Below, piece by piece: positions 52,765 to 61,564 of a stretch of 62,826 nucleotides of DNA (within the stretch, counting starts at the first letter, position 1; the number at the start of each line of letters is the position of its first letter). The notes beneath the pieces were generated by a model. It saw nothing but the letters and a program-made list of their open reading frames with translations. It was not told the DNA's origin and searched no databases. The position numbers were made by a program, and so were the translations under genes. Source of the stretch: Bacteroidaceae bacterium (GTDB taxonomy: Bacteria > Bacteroidota > Bacteroidia > Bacteroidales > Bacteroidaceae). The DNA lies in the NCBI GenBank assembly GCA_017480685.1, contig JAFUSD010000041.1, positions 1-62,826 on the forward strand. The letters run 5' to 3'.

Positions 52765-55700
52765 TCACTTTATCAGCACTTTTCTTCCGTTCACTATATA
52801 CACTCCGCCCGTAAGCGCATTTCTATCTACGCGCTGACCTTGCAGGTTGTATATCATGTCGTTCTTGCTGTTGCCTTCTGCCGCGATATGATCGATGGCC
52901 GTGATGCCTTCCGTTGTAGCTACTTCGCTGGCGGTGAGCACCACCCAGCGTTGTGTGGTGGCACTGTTTTCCAGGTTGAAGGCTGTCTGACCTACTGTTC
53001 CGCCTGTGTTGGCGGTCATCGTGGCTGGCGTTCCGCTCTCTTCGGGATGTATGAACCAGTATCCGCGTGTGGTCAGCTGGTCTGCCGCGCCACCTACTTT
53101 TACGTCTACACGTCCGCGCATCACGTGGAAGTTTTCGTTGGCAGTGATGCTGTTGCGGGTCATGGCCCTGAATCCAGAACCGGTGTATGTGATGTAGTGT
53201 CCGGTTGCCGCGTTGCGCAGTTGGTAGTATTGGTTCGATGGTGTGAAGCTGATATACCATGCGGCATGGTCGTCTGTTGCCAGTTCGTCGGCACTCTTTT
53301 CGGTCCATCTCAGCAGTCCGCCGCTGCTTTCGGTCAGGTACGCGGTGTTGAGTCCGCGGCTTTCGTCTTCGTTTTTCAGGTAGTACTTCACTTCCTCTTC
53401 CTGGTCGAGCACGTAGGCCGGCAGGCAGAATCCGCCTCCCCAGTAGTTCACGGGTATCAGTCCGTCTTCACACAGTGCTTGGTTCAGCAGTCCGTTGCAG
53501 GTGTAGAGCGACTCGCTGTGGTTGTCTTCTTGTGCTCCGTTGATGCCGTAGGGCCACATGTGGGTATTGTCGCCGGTGAGCGTGGTGGGTGTGTTCTCCC
53601 AGAAGGTGAGCAGTGCCGTCACGCGGTCGCCCAGCCATTGGCCGCGCGAACTCTCGGCCCTCATGCACGACGGGCCGTACCACATCGGTGTAGTACCCAC
53701 TCCGATGCCGTGGTTGCCCTCGTGCATCACGGTTCCGGGTGCTTGGTAGGCGCTGTTGGGCCCTATGCGCATCGAGCCGCCGTAGCTGCAGTCGGCTGTT
53801 GGTGTTCCGGCTCCGTAGCTGCATGTGATGTGGTAGCCCTGTATGCTGGTCAGGCTGTTCCAGTATTGGTCGATAGCCACTTCGAAGGCGTTACGTATGC
53901 GCTCGTTGGCGTCGGTCGGTCCTCCGTTGTTGTACCACCATGTGATGTTGGCTTTCGGCAGGGTGATGATCTTTATCACATCGCCGTATCCCACTGCATA
54001 GTTCGTCGTGATGGCGTATGCACGTGCATAATAGACGGTTGCGGGTTTCATGCCGGGCATCTTGTAGATGCGGCCGTTGTTGGTGATGTAGGCGGTCGAG
54101 CGGTTGTCCAACACGGTGGGTTCCTTATCGGTGCTCCAGCAGAATCCCTGTTCCAGTATCTGCGATGTAGCAATGCCGCTCACCGTCATGCGGCCGAATG
54201 CTATGTTGTTACCGCGAGCAAAGCGCGGGTCGGTCTTCACCGTGGGTGTTGTTCCGCTGCCGTTGGCCAGTTGGTAGGCGAAGGTTGCTTTGTCGAGTTT
54301 TAGGATTTCTTCATCCATTTCATCGGGATTTGTGGTCAGGTTTTCGTTCATCGCGCGTGCTTCGTCGATCACTGCTTTGAAGTCGTCGGCACCCGCCATC
54401 TGTCCGTCGCCGTAGGCTGTCTCGGCTTTCGTGATGGCTGCTGCCAACTGTTCGTATGTGTAGGCCGACACCTCTGCATAGTTTGTTGCTTGTTGCAGGG
54501 CAGTGGCAAGTGTGGGGTATTGCTCCGTATTGCTCGTTTCGAGTGCTGTTTTTGCCGATGAAATGGCGGTTTTTAGTGCGTTGCTTGTGTCGCTGTTCAT
54601 TTTCTTTTCGCTTATTGCCTCTGCCTTGTCGATGTATCTCTGCATGGCAGCATCGAAGTCGGCGGTCGTACCTCCGGCATACAGCAGGCGGAAGTTGTCG
54701 ACGGCCAGCCAGTTGCCCGTTGCATCTTCGGCCAAGAACCCGATGATGGCATCGGTCAGTATGTGGGTGAACACCAGGTCGTAGGTCTTACGTGCCGTCA
54801 CGGTTTGCTTGTCGAGGTCGGCAAATATCCATGCTCCGCTCTGTGCTGCGCTGCTGTTTTCCTTTATGTTTTGTGCTGCTACACGCAGTATATACACACC
54901 CATAGGCAGGGCTTTCAATTCTTGCTGCACTGCTGCGTTGCCCACTTTGTTGGTGCTCGACACCCATTTCTCGACGTATGTGCTGCCGCTCTTCAGTGTG
55001 AACGACGAGTTGGTTTGGGTAGCCATATTGATTTGTATCCATCCCTCAAATCCTTTCTCGAAGCTCGGGTTGGTGATGAGGTCGGTGCGGTCTATGGGGT
55101 TATCGACCGATGCCGTTGCAAGGCGGTAGGCTTCCATGGCTTCTGTCAGGGTCTGGTTGGCTTCGATGAGGGCCATCATGTCGGCCGATGGGTTGCTGGC
55201 CAGTGCCTGTGCTGTCTCGATGGCGGCTTTCAGCGTGGCTGCTGCGTCGCTCGTATCGTCGGCCATCAGCGTGGTGGCTGCTGCTATGGTGGTGTTGAGG
55301 TCGTCGACGAGCGATTGGGTACCCATTCCCTTATACACTATCTTGAATCCCTGCCAGTTAAGCCATTGCGATGTGCTGCTCATCTTCACTTCGATGCTGA
55401 GTCGTTGGTCGCTGCCCACTATCACGTCATGTGCTGTGGCTACTGCTCCGTCGTGGGTCAGTCCCTGGCTGGCCGAATGCATGTCGTTGGGTTGGTTATA
55501 TTGGTTGCCGGCGCTCCATCCGTTGTTGTTGGTGTTGGCCACGCTGTAGTTCAGGGTGCCCATCAGCGGTATGTCGGCTGTCACGCTGTTCTGACCGGTA
55601 GCCGTAAGGGTAGGGGCGTCGTTGCTGCCGTCTTGGCGGTATATGGCGCGGAAGCTTACGTCGTAGAGTCCTTGCGGCACTGTCTGGCTCTGTTTCAGGG

Positions 55701-56565
55701 TGATAGCAGAGTGGTATCTCTCATATTCACCCCAGCTGTAGGTGGGCGATGAGGTGGTCCAGCTGCCCACCGCTTTGTTGGCTGTCATGTCGGCATCGGT
55801 GAAGAGGAAACTCACGTCGACGGCCTGTGTGAGGTCGGCATATACAGCCCTGAACAGCGTGGCGGCAGCCCTCGTCGTGGTGGCTGCCGTGGCAGTGGTC
55901 GAGAGGTAGGCACTCAGTGCCGTTTGCACTTCCGTGGCATATTTGTCGGCGCATCCCGATGTCTCGATGGCTTCGTAGAGGCGGTAGAGGAGCAGGCGGC
56001 TCTTGTAGAGGGCATACTGTCCGTTGGTGATGTTGGCTTCGCTGATGAATGCCCAGCGGGTGTGACCCGCTCCGCCCGTGATGGTGAGGTGTCCTCCGCC
56101 GTCCCATGTCACGTCGAGGGGTTTGTTGTAGGTGGTGTTGGTCAGTGTATATACATGCGTGTCTTCTCCCTGTTCGGCATACTTGAATATGTTGCCTTCG
56201 TTCTGATCTACGTATATGTTGTTGGCTGCAGCGCTGAGGCACGACAGTGTGTTGCTGGCGTATGCTTTGAGGCTTATGCTCAGCTGCTTCGTGCTGCTCG
56301 TCACATTAAGCGTACATTGTTGTGGTTCCGACACGGCCTGGTCGCCGTTGGTCAGTCGGGTGGCACATGCGTTGGTGTTCCATGTCATTCCGTTGATGAG
56401 GAACGCATCGGTCTCTACGTTATACAGGTATCCCACATCGCTCGATTTCACGTCATTCAGGTCGGCCCCTGGCACCGTCGGCGCCTCCCATGTCTGGGCA
56501 CTGGTGCCCGCAGCGATGCTCATCGCTATCGCTCCTGCAATTGTTTTTAATGCTTTTGTTGTCAT
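52765..56565 (-). CDS. Large secreted HExxH zinc-metalloprotease-like protein with T9SS-type tail
   Basis: 1266 residues with a signal peptide ending TSAQ. It has an N-terminal region with repeating beta segments and a jelly-roll-like part (NPSFEKGFEGWIQ), helical FIVAR-like bundles (SDAAATLKAAIETAQALASN; NALKTAISSAKTALE), then a catalytic-looking region with H948-E949-x-x-H952 in VMHEGNHGIGVG, matching a zincin site. After a ricin-like or lectin-like segment, the C terminus (DMIYNLQGQRV, then GVYIVNGRKVLIK) matches the T9SS sorting tail pattern. It may be a glycoprotein-directed peptidase on the cell surface; substrate unknown. A T9SS operon lies 11 kb away. Confidence 0.8.
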   Translation of the reverse strand: MTTKALKTIAGAIAMSIAAGTSAQTWEAPTVPGADLNDVKSSDVGYLYNVETDAFLINGMTWNTNACATRLTNGDQAVSEPQQCTLNVTSSTKQLSISLKAYASNTLSCLSAAANNIYVDQNEGNIFKYAEQGEDTHVYTLTNTTYNKPLDVTWDGGGHLTITGGAGHTRWAFISEANITNGQYALYKSRLLLYRLYEAIETSGCADKYATEVQTALSAYLSTTATAATTTRAAATLFRAVYADLTQAVDVSFLFTDADMTANKAVGSWTTSSPTYSWGEYERYHSAITLKQSQTVPQGLYDVSFRAIYRQDGSNDAPTLTATGQNSVTADIPLMGTLNYSVANTNNNGWSAGNQYNQPNDMHSASQGLTHDGAVATAHDVIVGSDQRLSIEVKMSSTSQWLNWQGFKIVYKGMGTQSLVDDLNTTIAAATTLMADDTSDAAATLKAAIETAQALASNPSADMMALIEANQTLTEAMEAYRLATASVDNPIDRTDLITNPSFEKGFEGWIQINMATQTNSSFTLKSGSTYVEKWVSSTNKVGNAAVQQELKALPMGVYILRVAAQNIKENSSAAQSGAWIFADLDKQTVTARKTYDLVFTHILTDAIIGFLAEDATGNWLAVDNFRLLYAGGTTADFDAAMQRYIDKAEAISEKKMNSDTSNALKTAISSAKTALETSNTEQYPTLATALQQATNYAEVSAYTYEQLAAAITKAETAYGDGQMAGADDFKAVIDEARAMNENLTTNPDEMDEEILKLDKATFAYQLANGSGTTPTVKTDPRFARGNNIAFGRMTVSGIATSQILEQGFCWSTDKEPTVLDNRSTAYITNNGRIYKMPGMKPATVYYARAYAITTNYAVGYGDVIKIITLPKANITWWYNNGGPTDANERIRNAFEVAIDQYWNSLTSIQGYHITCSYGAGTPTADCSYGGSMRIGPNSAYQAPGTVMHEGNHGIGVGTTPMWYGPSCMRAESSRGQWLGDRVTALLTFWENTPTTLTGDNTHMWPYGINGAQEDNHSESLYTCNGLLNQALCEDGLIPVNYWGGGFCLPAYVLDQEEEVKYYLKNEDESRGLNTAYLTESSGGLLRWTEKSADELATDDHAAWYISFTPSNQYYQLRNAATGHYITYTGSGFRAMTRNSITANENFHVMRGRVDVKVGGAADQLTTRGYWFIHPEESGTPATMTANTGGTVGQTAFNLENSATTQRWVVLTASEVATTEGITAIDHIAAEGNSKNDMIYNLQGQRVDRNALTGGVYIVNGRKVLIK

Positions 56566-56592
56566 AGTTATTATGTTTAGTTGTTCATTATC

Positions 56593-56975
56593 AAAACCAT
56601 GCTTCGCAAAAACCTATTTAGGTTCTCTCCAGTTTTCTACCCAGCTCGTCTGGGTGTTTTTTCTTGTTTTCTTTGTTTTCTTCCTTCCATTCTCTCCGTC
56701 ATGTTAAAAAAACATCAAAAACCCCTCGTCGTTCCTCCTCGGCGAAAACCATGCTTCGCAAAAACATTCTTAGTCTTCTCCTGTTTTCTACCCAGCTTGC
56801 CTGGGTGTTTTTTCTTGTTTTCTTGGTTTTCTTCCTTCCATTCTCTCCGTCATGTTAAAGAAAACAATAAAAAACCCTCGTCGTTCCTCCTCAGCTAAAA
56901 CCTTGCTGCACAAATACTATATCGGTTTTTTCTCTTGTTTTCTTCTTTCCCATTCTCTCTCAGTTTTTTATATTA
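56593..56975. repeat. 152-bp repeat array, left block (2 full units and 1 degenerate unit)
   Basis: Units start at 56593, 56745 and 56897 (AAAACCATGCTTCGCAAAAA type starts). Each full unit includes CCCAGCTCGTCTGGG or CCCAGCTTGCCTGGG followed by TTTTTT, a terminator-like hairpin on the plus strand, then TTCCTTCCATTCTCTCCGTC. The third unit has diverged and lost the hairpin. It fills the space between the HExxH gene start and the GxxExxY gene. Confidence 0.9.
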
Positions 56976-57431
56976 TCAAAACGTATACATTTGATTTGTA
57001 TTAGTATCAAGATAATAATGTTCGCATTGATCATACACAGGGGCAAAATTGCATAAAATGCCGATGTTAGTTTTTGATAACCGCATATAGTTCCACAATT
57101 GTTGCCGTTGTTCTGCTCCTATACACTCTATTGCTTTGCATTCCACCAAGATATTATCATTACAAAGAAAGTCTACGTAATGTTTGTGGCTAAGTATCTG
57201 ACCATGGAAAGGAATAGAGAAGTAATATTCTCTTTTATATGTAATGTTCTGTTCTTTCAGCAACACCTCAAGTGCATCTTGATATACATATTCATTCAGC
57301 CATGGTCCTAACTCTTTGTGCACCTGCTGACAACATCCATTGATTGTGTAGCATAGCGCTTTCAAGCTAAGTGCAAGTTCTTTGTTATGATCCCGTAATA
57401 ATTCTAATTTGTGGTTCATATTTTTAGTCAT
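56976..57431 (-). CDS. GxxExxY family protein (PD-(D/E)XK nuclease-like)
   Basis: 151 residues. The signature region reads GPWLNEYVYQDAL, a variant of the GxxExxY motif, and is followed by the nuclease-like core with HYVDFLCNDNILVECKAIE (Asp, then ExK). The family is widespread and of unknown function. Base composition is much more AT-rich than that of the neighbours. The gene lies inside the 152-bp repeat array, with copies on both sides. The start may also be the ATG five codons in (MNHKLELL). Confidence 0.8.
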   Translation of the reverse strand: MTKNMNHKLELLRDHNKELALSLKALCYTINGCCQQVHKELGPWLNEYVYQDALEVLLKEQNITYKREYYFSIPFHGQILSHKHYVDFLCNDNILVECKAIECIGAEQRQQLWNYMRLSKTNIGILCNFAPVYDQCEHYYLDTNTNQMYTF

Positions 57432-57501
57432 TATTCATCACGCAAATTTAAAGCCTCTGTTTTATGTAAAAAAAGGCCCTCCTTGTCATCCCTCCTCGGC
57501 G

Positions 57502-57899
57502 AAAACCGCTCTTCGCAAAAACCTATTTAGGCTCTCTCCTGTTTTCTACCCAGCTTGCCTGGGTGTTTTTTCTTGTTTTCTTGGTTTTCTTCCTTCCATT
57601 CTCTCCGTCATGTTAAAAAAACATCAAAAACCCCTCGTCGTTCCTCCTCGGCGAAAACCATGCTTCGCAAAAAACATTCTTAACCATCTCTTGTTTTCTA
57701 CCCAGCTTGTCTGGGTGTTTTTTCTTGTTTTTTTGGTTTTCTTCCTTTCATTCTCTCCGTCATGTTAAAGAAAACAATAAAAACCCCTCGTCGTTCCTCC
57801 TCGGCGAAAACCATGCTTCGCAAAAACATACTTAGGTTCTCTCCTGTTTTCTCCCCAGTTCGTCTGGGTGTTTTTTCTTGTTTTCTTCCTCTTTTCGCC
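57502..57899. repeat. 152-bp repeat array, right block (3 units)
   Basis: Units start at 57502, 57654 and 57807, period 152-153, and closely match the left block, including the CCCAG...CTGGG hairpin followed by TTTTTT. The last unit ends at about 57890 in TTTTCTTCCTCTTTTCGCC. Short frames (MLRKN...) inside the units are not taken as genes. Confidence 0.9.
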
Positions 57900-57901
57900 T
57901 G

Positions 57902-57909
57902 CAAAGTTA
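57902..57909 (-). promoter_or_regulatory. Minus-strand -7 box beside the repeat array
   Basis: TAACTTTG on the minus strand within CGTAACTTTGC. It could read through the right repeat block toward the GxxExxY gene. The same decamer occurs inverted at 58005-58015. Confidence 0.4.
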
Positions 57910-58006
57910 CGAAAAAATGCCGATGAAACCGCAAAAAAACTGAAGAAAACGAATTTACCCACATATTTTGACGAATTCACCCACATGGAAGCATGAAAAA
58001 ACAGCG

Positions 58007-58014
58007 TAACTTTG
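58007..58014 (+). promoter_or_regulatory. Promoter -7 box for the candidate ncRNA
   Basis: TAACTTTG (TAnnTTTG) in GCGTAACTTTGCAGCG. It forms a divergent pair with the minus-strand box at 57902-57909. No clear -33 TTTG at 19-21 bp. Confidence 0.5.
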
Positions 58015-58020
58015 CAGCGT

Positions 58021-58346
58021 CGAATAAAAGACATCATCATTTTTTGTTATGATAAGTGTATCATGAACATGCAATGTAAGATAAGTTTTCATAATACATT
58101 AGTTAGACTGGTTAATAGTTAAGCACGGATTTCTGCTTTACCGGCACCCGTGAGGGCACCGGTAAGGCTCATCCGTAAAAAAATGCTCACACAGGTTTTT
58201 CGTGATGAACACACCAAGCAGATATATAGTCATTCATGACTACTCTCTTACTACATTACAATCTAAGTCTTATTAAGAATCCATAATCACACCTATGAAC
58301 TTACTTTACAGAACCAACGACCCGCTCGCATGCGGGTCTTTTTTTT
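58021..58346 (+). ncRNA. Candidate structured non-coding RNA
   Basis: An approximately 325-base interval with a promoter box at its 5' side, a strong terminator at its 3' end and no convincing gene. Its core hairpin is 58125-58176: ACGGAT pairs with ATCCGT, enclosing CTTTACCGG/CCGGTAAGG, a symmetric CA/CA internal loop and CCC-GTGA-GGG, a GNRA tetraloop. Only tiny frames exist: a 19-codon one from about 58064 and one starting at 58295 that runs through the terminator. It might be an sRNA, an unusual 6S-like RNA or an attenuator leader. I do not recognise a family. Confidence 0.5.
58319..58346 (+). terminator. Intrinsic terminator of the candidate ncRNA
   Basis: GACCCGC (58319-58325) pairs with GCGGGTC (58332-58338), loop TCGCAT, followed by eight T. 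A textbook rho-independent terminator. Confidence 0.85.
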
Positions 58347-58384
58347 GCTCATCACGCCCGTCGTCGCCCGCCCCTCCGCTCTGC

Positions 58385-58484
58385 AACGATATCCTCAACG
58401 CCCTGCGAGGATATCGTCAACGGCCTGCGAGGATATCGTCAACGCCGTGCGACGATATCGTCAACGCCGTGCGAGGATATCCTC
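58385..58484. repeat. 22-bp palindromic repeat array 6 (5 copies)
   Basis: Copies at 58385 (AACGATATCCTC), 58407 and 58429 (GAGGATATCGTC), 58451 (GACGATATCGTC) and 58473 (GAGGATATCCTC). Spacers are AACGCCCTGC, AACGGCCTGC and AACGCCGTGC; it ends CGTTTTT. It lies after the ncRNA terminator and upstream of the OmpA-like gene. The following stretch to 58759 is AT-rich, with a short repeat ACGCGTCAAAA, and no gene. Confidence 0.92.
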
Positions 58485-58759
58485 GTTTTTCATATCAGAA
58501 ACCAAAGTGTATGCCATTAGCAGTCTTTCGGCCTGTCACAGGTTCTCTCCTCCACTGCGTTCCGTCGGAATGACGTGTCGGGAGAGGTTGGTGCTGCATT
58601 GGGGAATCGTTGGGCTTCACCCCCCCATCCGCTATTCATTATTCATTAATCATTATTCATTAACAACTATCAATTATCCATAAATACACGCGTCAAAATA
58701 ACAAAAACACGCGTCAAAACAACAAAAATGCGTGCAAGACGTAAAAAACTTGCGTTTTT

Positions 58760-58791
58760 TTTGTGTGTATGGAGAAAAGTTCGTACCTTTG
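58760..58791 (+). promoter_or_regulatory. Promoter for the DUF3575/OmpA-like gene
   Basis: TTTG at 58760-58763 and TACCTTTG at 58784-58791 with a 20-bp spacer, a very good match to the Bacteroidetes consensus. The predicted leader is about 150 bases. Confidence 0.7.
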
Positions 58792-58947
58792 CATCCAACA
58801 TTGCTTGCGAGCGCATGCGCATAAATATAATGTACGTGTGTACGCACGCAAAAAAAACACAAACATAGGGTAAAAAAAATTGTGTAAGTAAGAATGAATT
58901 GAATGTTTAACGACGACAATAATACGTTTATAGAAGTGAAAAATGTA

Positions 58948-60687
58948 ATGAAAAACCTGGTAACTACTATATGCATGCTCACAGTATGCATATACTCGTC
59001 TGCTCAAACTACAACAACAGACGTAACGCCAAAACCCACAAACAAAGGTACTACAAATGAAGTAGTGGTTAAGAACAACCTCATCTACGATGCAACACTC
59101 ACGCCCAACATCACCGTCGAGGCCCCTTTGTCGCATCGCATGTCGGCACAGATGACCGTAGGCTTCAACCCCTGGACATTCCACGACAACAAGAAGCTGA
59201 AGCACCTGTTGCTCATGCCCGAGCTCCGTCTGTGGAACGACAGCACCTACCACGGCACATTCTATGCCGTCAACGGTTTCTACTCACACTACAACGTGTC
59301 GGGCATCGACCTGCTCCTTTGGAAAGACACCAAGCAATATCGTTACCAGGGCGATGCCGTGGCACTCGGACTCGCCATCGGACATCGCTGGAACTTCCTG
59401 CGCCGCGACCGCATCTTGCGTCACCGCGGATTCTACTATGGCGAATACTTCAACTCACTCTCTCGCGACGAGCAGCGCCAATACATGCGCCCCAGCCGAT
59501 GGGCACTCGAAGCCGAAGTGGGGTTCGACGTAGGCTACACATGGTACGAGAAGTTCGACTGCTTCCACTGCGGATTATCCTACGGTAAGGACAACAAACC
59601 ATTCATCGTGCCCAACCTCGCACTCAGCGTGCTCTACCGCATAGGCAAGATGGACCACCCCGTGGCACCAGCCACACCCGAGAAGCCGGTCATCACCCAG
59701 CCTGTCGAGACACCCATCGTCGTTTCAGTGCCACCATTCGCTCCACAAGTGCCCGACGTGAAAGAATTCGGTGGCGTGGCCGACTCGCTCATGCAGCTCT
59801 ACCCAATACTCGTGCCCATGGACAAATACCGTCCCTACGACGCCACGCGCATACTGCGTAAAGAAAAAGGTGTGCTCTACGTACACTTCCCACTCGACAA
59901 GACCGACCTCCGACGCGACTTCAGAGACAACGCAGAACGACTCGACCGCATCATCGACATCACCCGACTCATCATGGCCGACACCACATCGACAGTGCGA
60001 CGCATGCAAATCGTCGGTCTGGCATCAATCGAAGGAAAATTCCCACACAACCGCGAACTCGGCGACGGACGTGCCATAGCAATGCAACGATATGTACAGC
60101 GTGAACTCGGAGTGCCCGACTCACTCTTCGACACCACAGGCGGAGCCGAAGCATGGACCGAATTCCGCGACCAAATCAACGACCTGCGCATTCTGCTCAG
60201 CGGCGGACAAGTGCAGCCACACGGAAACGGAATATACTCGATACCATCGACCGCAGGCATCACACTGGGCGAGGTGAACCAACTGCTCGACATCATCGAC
60301 TCGTCTGACCAACCCGACGAGAAAGAACGCCGCATAAAGCAGATGAACCGAGGCAAGACCTACGCCTACCTCAAAGAAAACATCCTCAGCGACCAGCGTA
60401 ACTCAGGATACATACGCGTGTATTGGGATCACAAACCCGACCGCCGCGCACAAGCCATCAACCGCGCCAGCCAACTCCTGCGCCAAGGCAATGCCGAGGC
60501 AGCACTGCGCGAACTCACACCCGAAGTACGACGCGACCCACGCTCGTTCAACACCCTCGGATGTGCACTCTACATGACCGGCGACATCACCTCGGCCATC
60601 ACATACCTCCAGCGTGCAGCCGAGCAAGGCAACCGTCAAGCCGAAGAAAACCTCATCCAGATTCAAAAGAGAGAGGTGCATAAGTAA
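58948..60687 (+). CDS. DUF3575 / OmpA-like / TPR outer-membrane protein
   Basis: 579 residues with a signal peptide (MKNLVTTICMLTVCIYSSAQ). The N-terminal region (NEVVVKNNLIYDATLTPNI, NPWTFHDNKKLKHLLLMPEL) is the DUF3575 barrel-like domain often found at fimbrial (Mfa/FimA-type) loci of Bacteroidales. After a Pro-rich linker, an OmpA-like region follows (VLYVHFPLDKTDLRRDFRDN, then ASIEGKFPHNRELGDGRAIA). A short TPR-like end is last (FNTLGCALYMTGDITSAITY). It probably links the outer membrane to peptidoglycan. Start at 58948 was preferred for the signal peptide; the frame opens at 58903. No fimbrial subunit genes follow. Confidence 0.82.
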   Translation: MKNLVTTICMLTVCIYSSAQTTTTDVTPKPTNKGTTNEVVVKNNLIYDATLTPNITVEAPLSHRMSAQMTVGFNPWTFHDNKKLKHLLLMPELRLWNDSTYHGTFYAVNGFYSHYNVSGIDLLLWKDTKQYRYQGDAVALGLAIGHRWNFLRRDRILRHRGFYYGEYFNSLSRDEQRQYMRPSRWALEAEVGFDVGYTWYEKFDCFHCGLSYGKDNKPFIVPNLALSVLYRIGKMDHPVAPATPEKPVITQPVETPIVVSVPPFAPQVPDVKEFGGVADSLMQLYPILVPMDKYRPYDATRILRKEKGVLYVHFPLDKTDLRRDFRDNAERLDRIIDITRLIMADTTSTVRRMQIVGLASIEGKFPHNRELGDGRAIAMQRYVQRELGVPDSLFDTTGGAEAWTEFRDQINDLRILLSGGQVQPHGNGIYSIPSTAGITLGEVNQLLDIIDSSDQPDEKERRIKQMNRGKTYAYLKENILSDQRNSGYIRVYWDHKPDRRAQAINRASQLLRQGNAEAALRELTPEVRRDPRSFNTLGCALYMTGDITSAITYLQRAAEQGNRQAEENLIQIQKREVHK

Positions 60688-60705
60688 TTTCAATACTATA
60701 TATAC

Positions 60706-60814
60706 ATAGTAACTAAAATAAAAGAAACAGAAACATCAAAACAACCCACACCCCTACACCCCGCACGGCTCTCCCCATAAAGGGGGAGATGCCCAAAGGG
60801 CAGAGAGGGTCCAA
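60706..60814. repeat. Direct repeat flanking the toxin-antitoxin region (left copy)
   Basis: About 109 bases. An AT-rich part (ATAGTAACTAAAATAAAAGA, then AACATCAAAACAACCCACA) is joined to a GC-rich part with two hairpins (CTCCCC-ATAAA-GGGGGAG and TGCCC-AAA-GGGCA). It matches 62322-62426 over nearly its full length. Confidence 0.88.
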
Positions 60815-60828
60815 GATAATAAATAGAA

Positions 60829-61080
60829 ATGAGACAGATGACCATACCGCAGTTAAATGTTGCAATACATCGAGAGTTGAGCCACATGGCCGACAACGAG
60901 GTAATGATGCAATATGCACTAAGTTCACTGCGCAAAATAAGGCGTGAACACAAGGCAGAGGTTCATGACACCGACGAAGAAATCATCAAGAATCTAATGG
61001 CGGTGAAAGAAGATGCAGAGCTGATAAGGAGTGGAAAGATGGTGGGACGGCCCGTTGAAGAATTTCTGGCAGAGCTATGA
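60829..61080 (+). CDS. Probable antitoxin of a RelE-type module
   Basis: 83 residues, acidic and helical (HMADNEVMMQYALSSLRKI, then DTDEEIIKNLMAVKEDAELI). No recognised DNA-binding fold was pinned down. It overlaps the toxin gene by four bases (ATGA), the normal antitoxin-first layout. The ATG at 60838 (MTIPQLN) is an alternative start. Confidence 0.7.
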   Translation: MRQMTIPQLNVAIHRELSHMADNEVMMQYALSSLRKIRREHKAEVHDTDEEIIKNLMAVKEDAELIRSGKMVGRPVEEFLAEL

Positions 61081-61415
61081 GCTACACGATTAGGACAACA
61101 TCACAGTTCGAGCGAGAGTTCAAGCGCCTTAGTAAAAGATATAAATCATTATCCGAAGACCTGCGTCAACTGTTAGACCAACTGCGAGACGACCCAAAGG
61201 TAGGGACAGAAATAGGAGGTGGATTCAGAAAGATACGCCTTGCTGTCCGTTCCAAAGGAAAAGGAAAACGAGGTGGACTTAGAGTAGTCACATATAATAG
61301 TATAATAGTAGAATTGCATAATGGAACAATATGGTTAATGACAATATACGACAAATCAGAATTGTCAACCATCTCAGACAATGCATTAAAACTATTGTTA
61401 AAAGAAACAAAATAA
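61077..61415 (+). CDS. RelE/ParE-superfamily toxin
   Basis: 112 residues. YTIRTTSQFEREFKRLSKRY opens with the typical RelE-family segment; basic residues (RKIRLAVRSKGKGKRGGLRV) and the IWLMTIYDKSEL strand near the C terminus match RelE-like mRNA interferases. It would cleave mRNA or block translation when free. Its 3' end runs into the middle copy of the GC-rich repeat. Confidence 0.82.
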   Translation: MSYTIRTTSQFEREFKRLSKRYKSLSEDLRQLLDQLRDDPKVGTEIGGGFRKIRLAVRSKGKGKRGGLRVVTYNSIIVELHNGTIWLMTIYDKSELSTISDNALKLLLKETK

Positions 61416-61477
61416 CCCCAACACCCTGCACAGCTCTCCCCATAAAGGGGGAGATGCCCGAAGGGCAGAGAGGGTCT
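61408..61477. repeat. GC-rich hairpin element between the two toxin-antitoxin modules (middle copy)
   Basis: The GC-rich half of the flanking repeats (GCTCTCCCCATAAAGGGGGA, then GATGCCCGAAGGGCAGAGAG) recurs here, starting in the last codons of the RelE-like toxin gene. It lacks the longer AT-rich half. The remaining spacer to 61564 has no gene. Confidence 0.88.
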
Positions 61478-61564
61478 AACAACAACTGCACGCAGCCCAC
61501 ACCCCGCCCAGCTAGTTGTCAATTGACAATTACTCCAAGTGAGGGCCAAAAAAACAAAGTAGAG

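Noticed and set aside
56581..56898. Short frames (MLRKN... and similar) in the 152-bp repeats
   Set aside because: Low-complexity Phe/Ser/Leu strings that differ among units and run through terminator hairpins.
58295..58573. 92-residue plus-strand frame starting MNLLYRTNDP
   Set aside because: It runs through a strong terminator and the palindromic array 6; no family resemblance.
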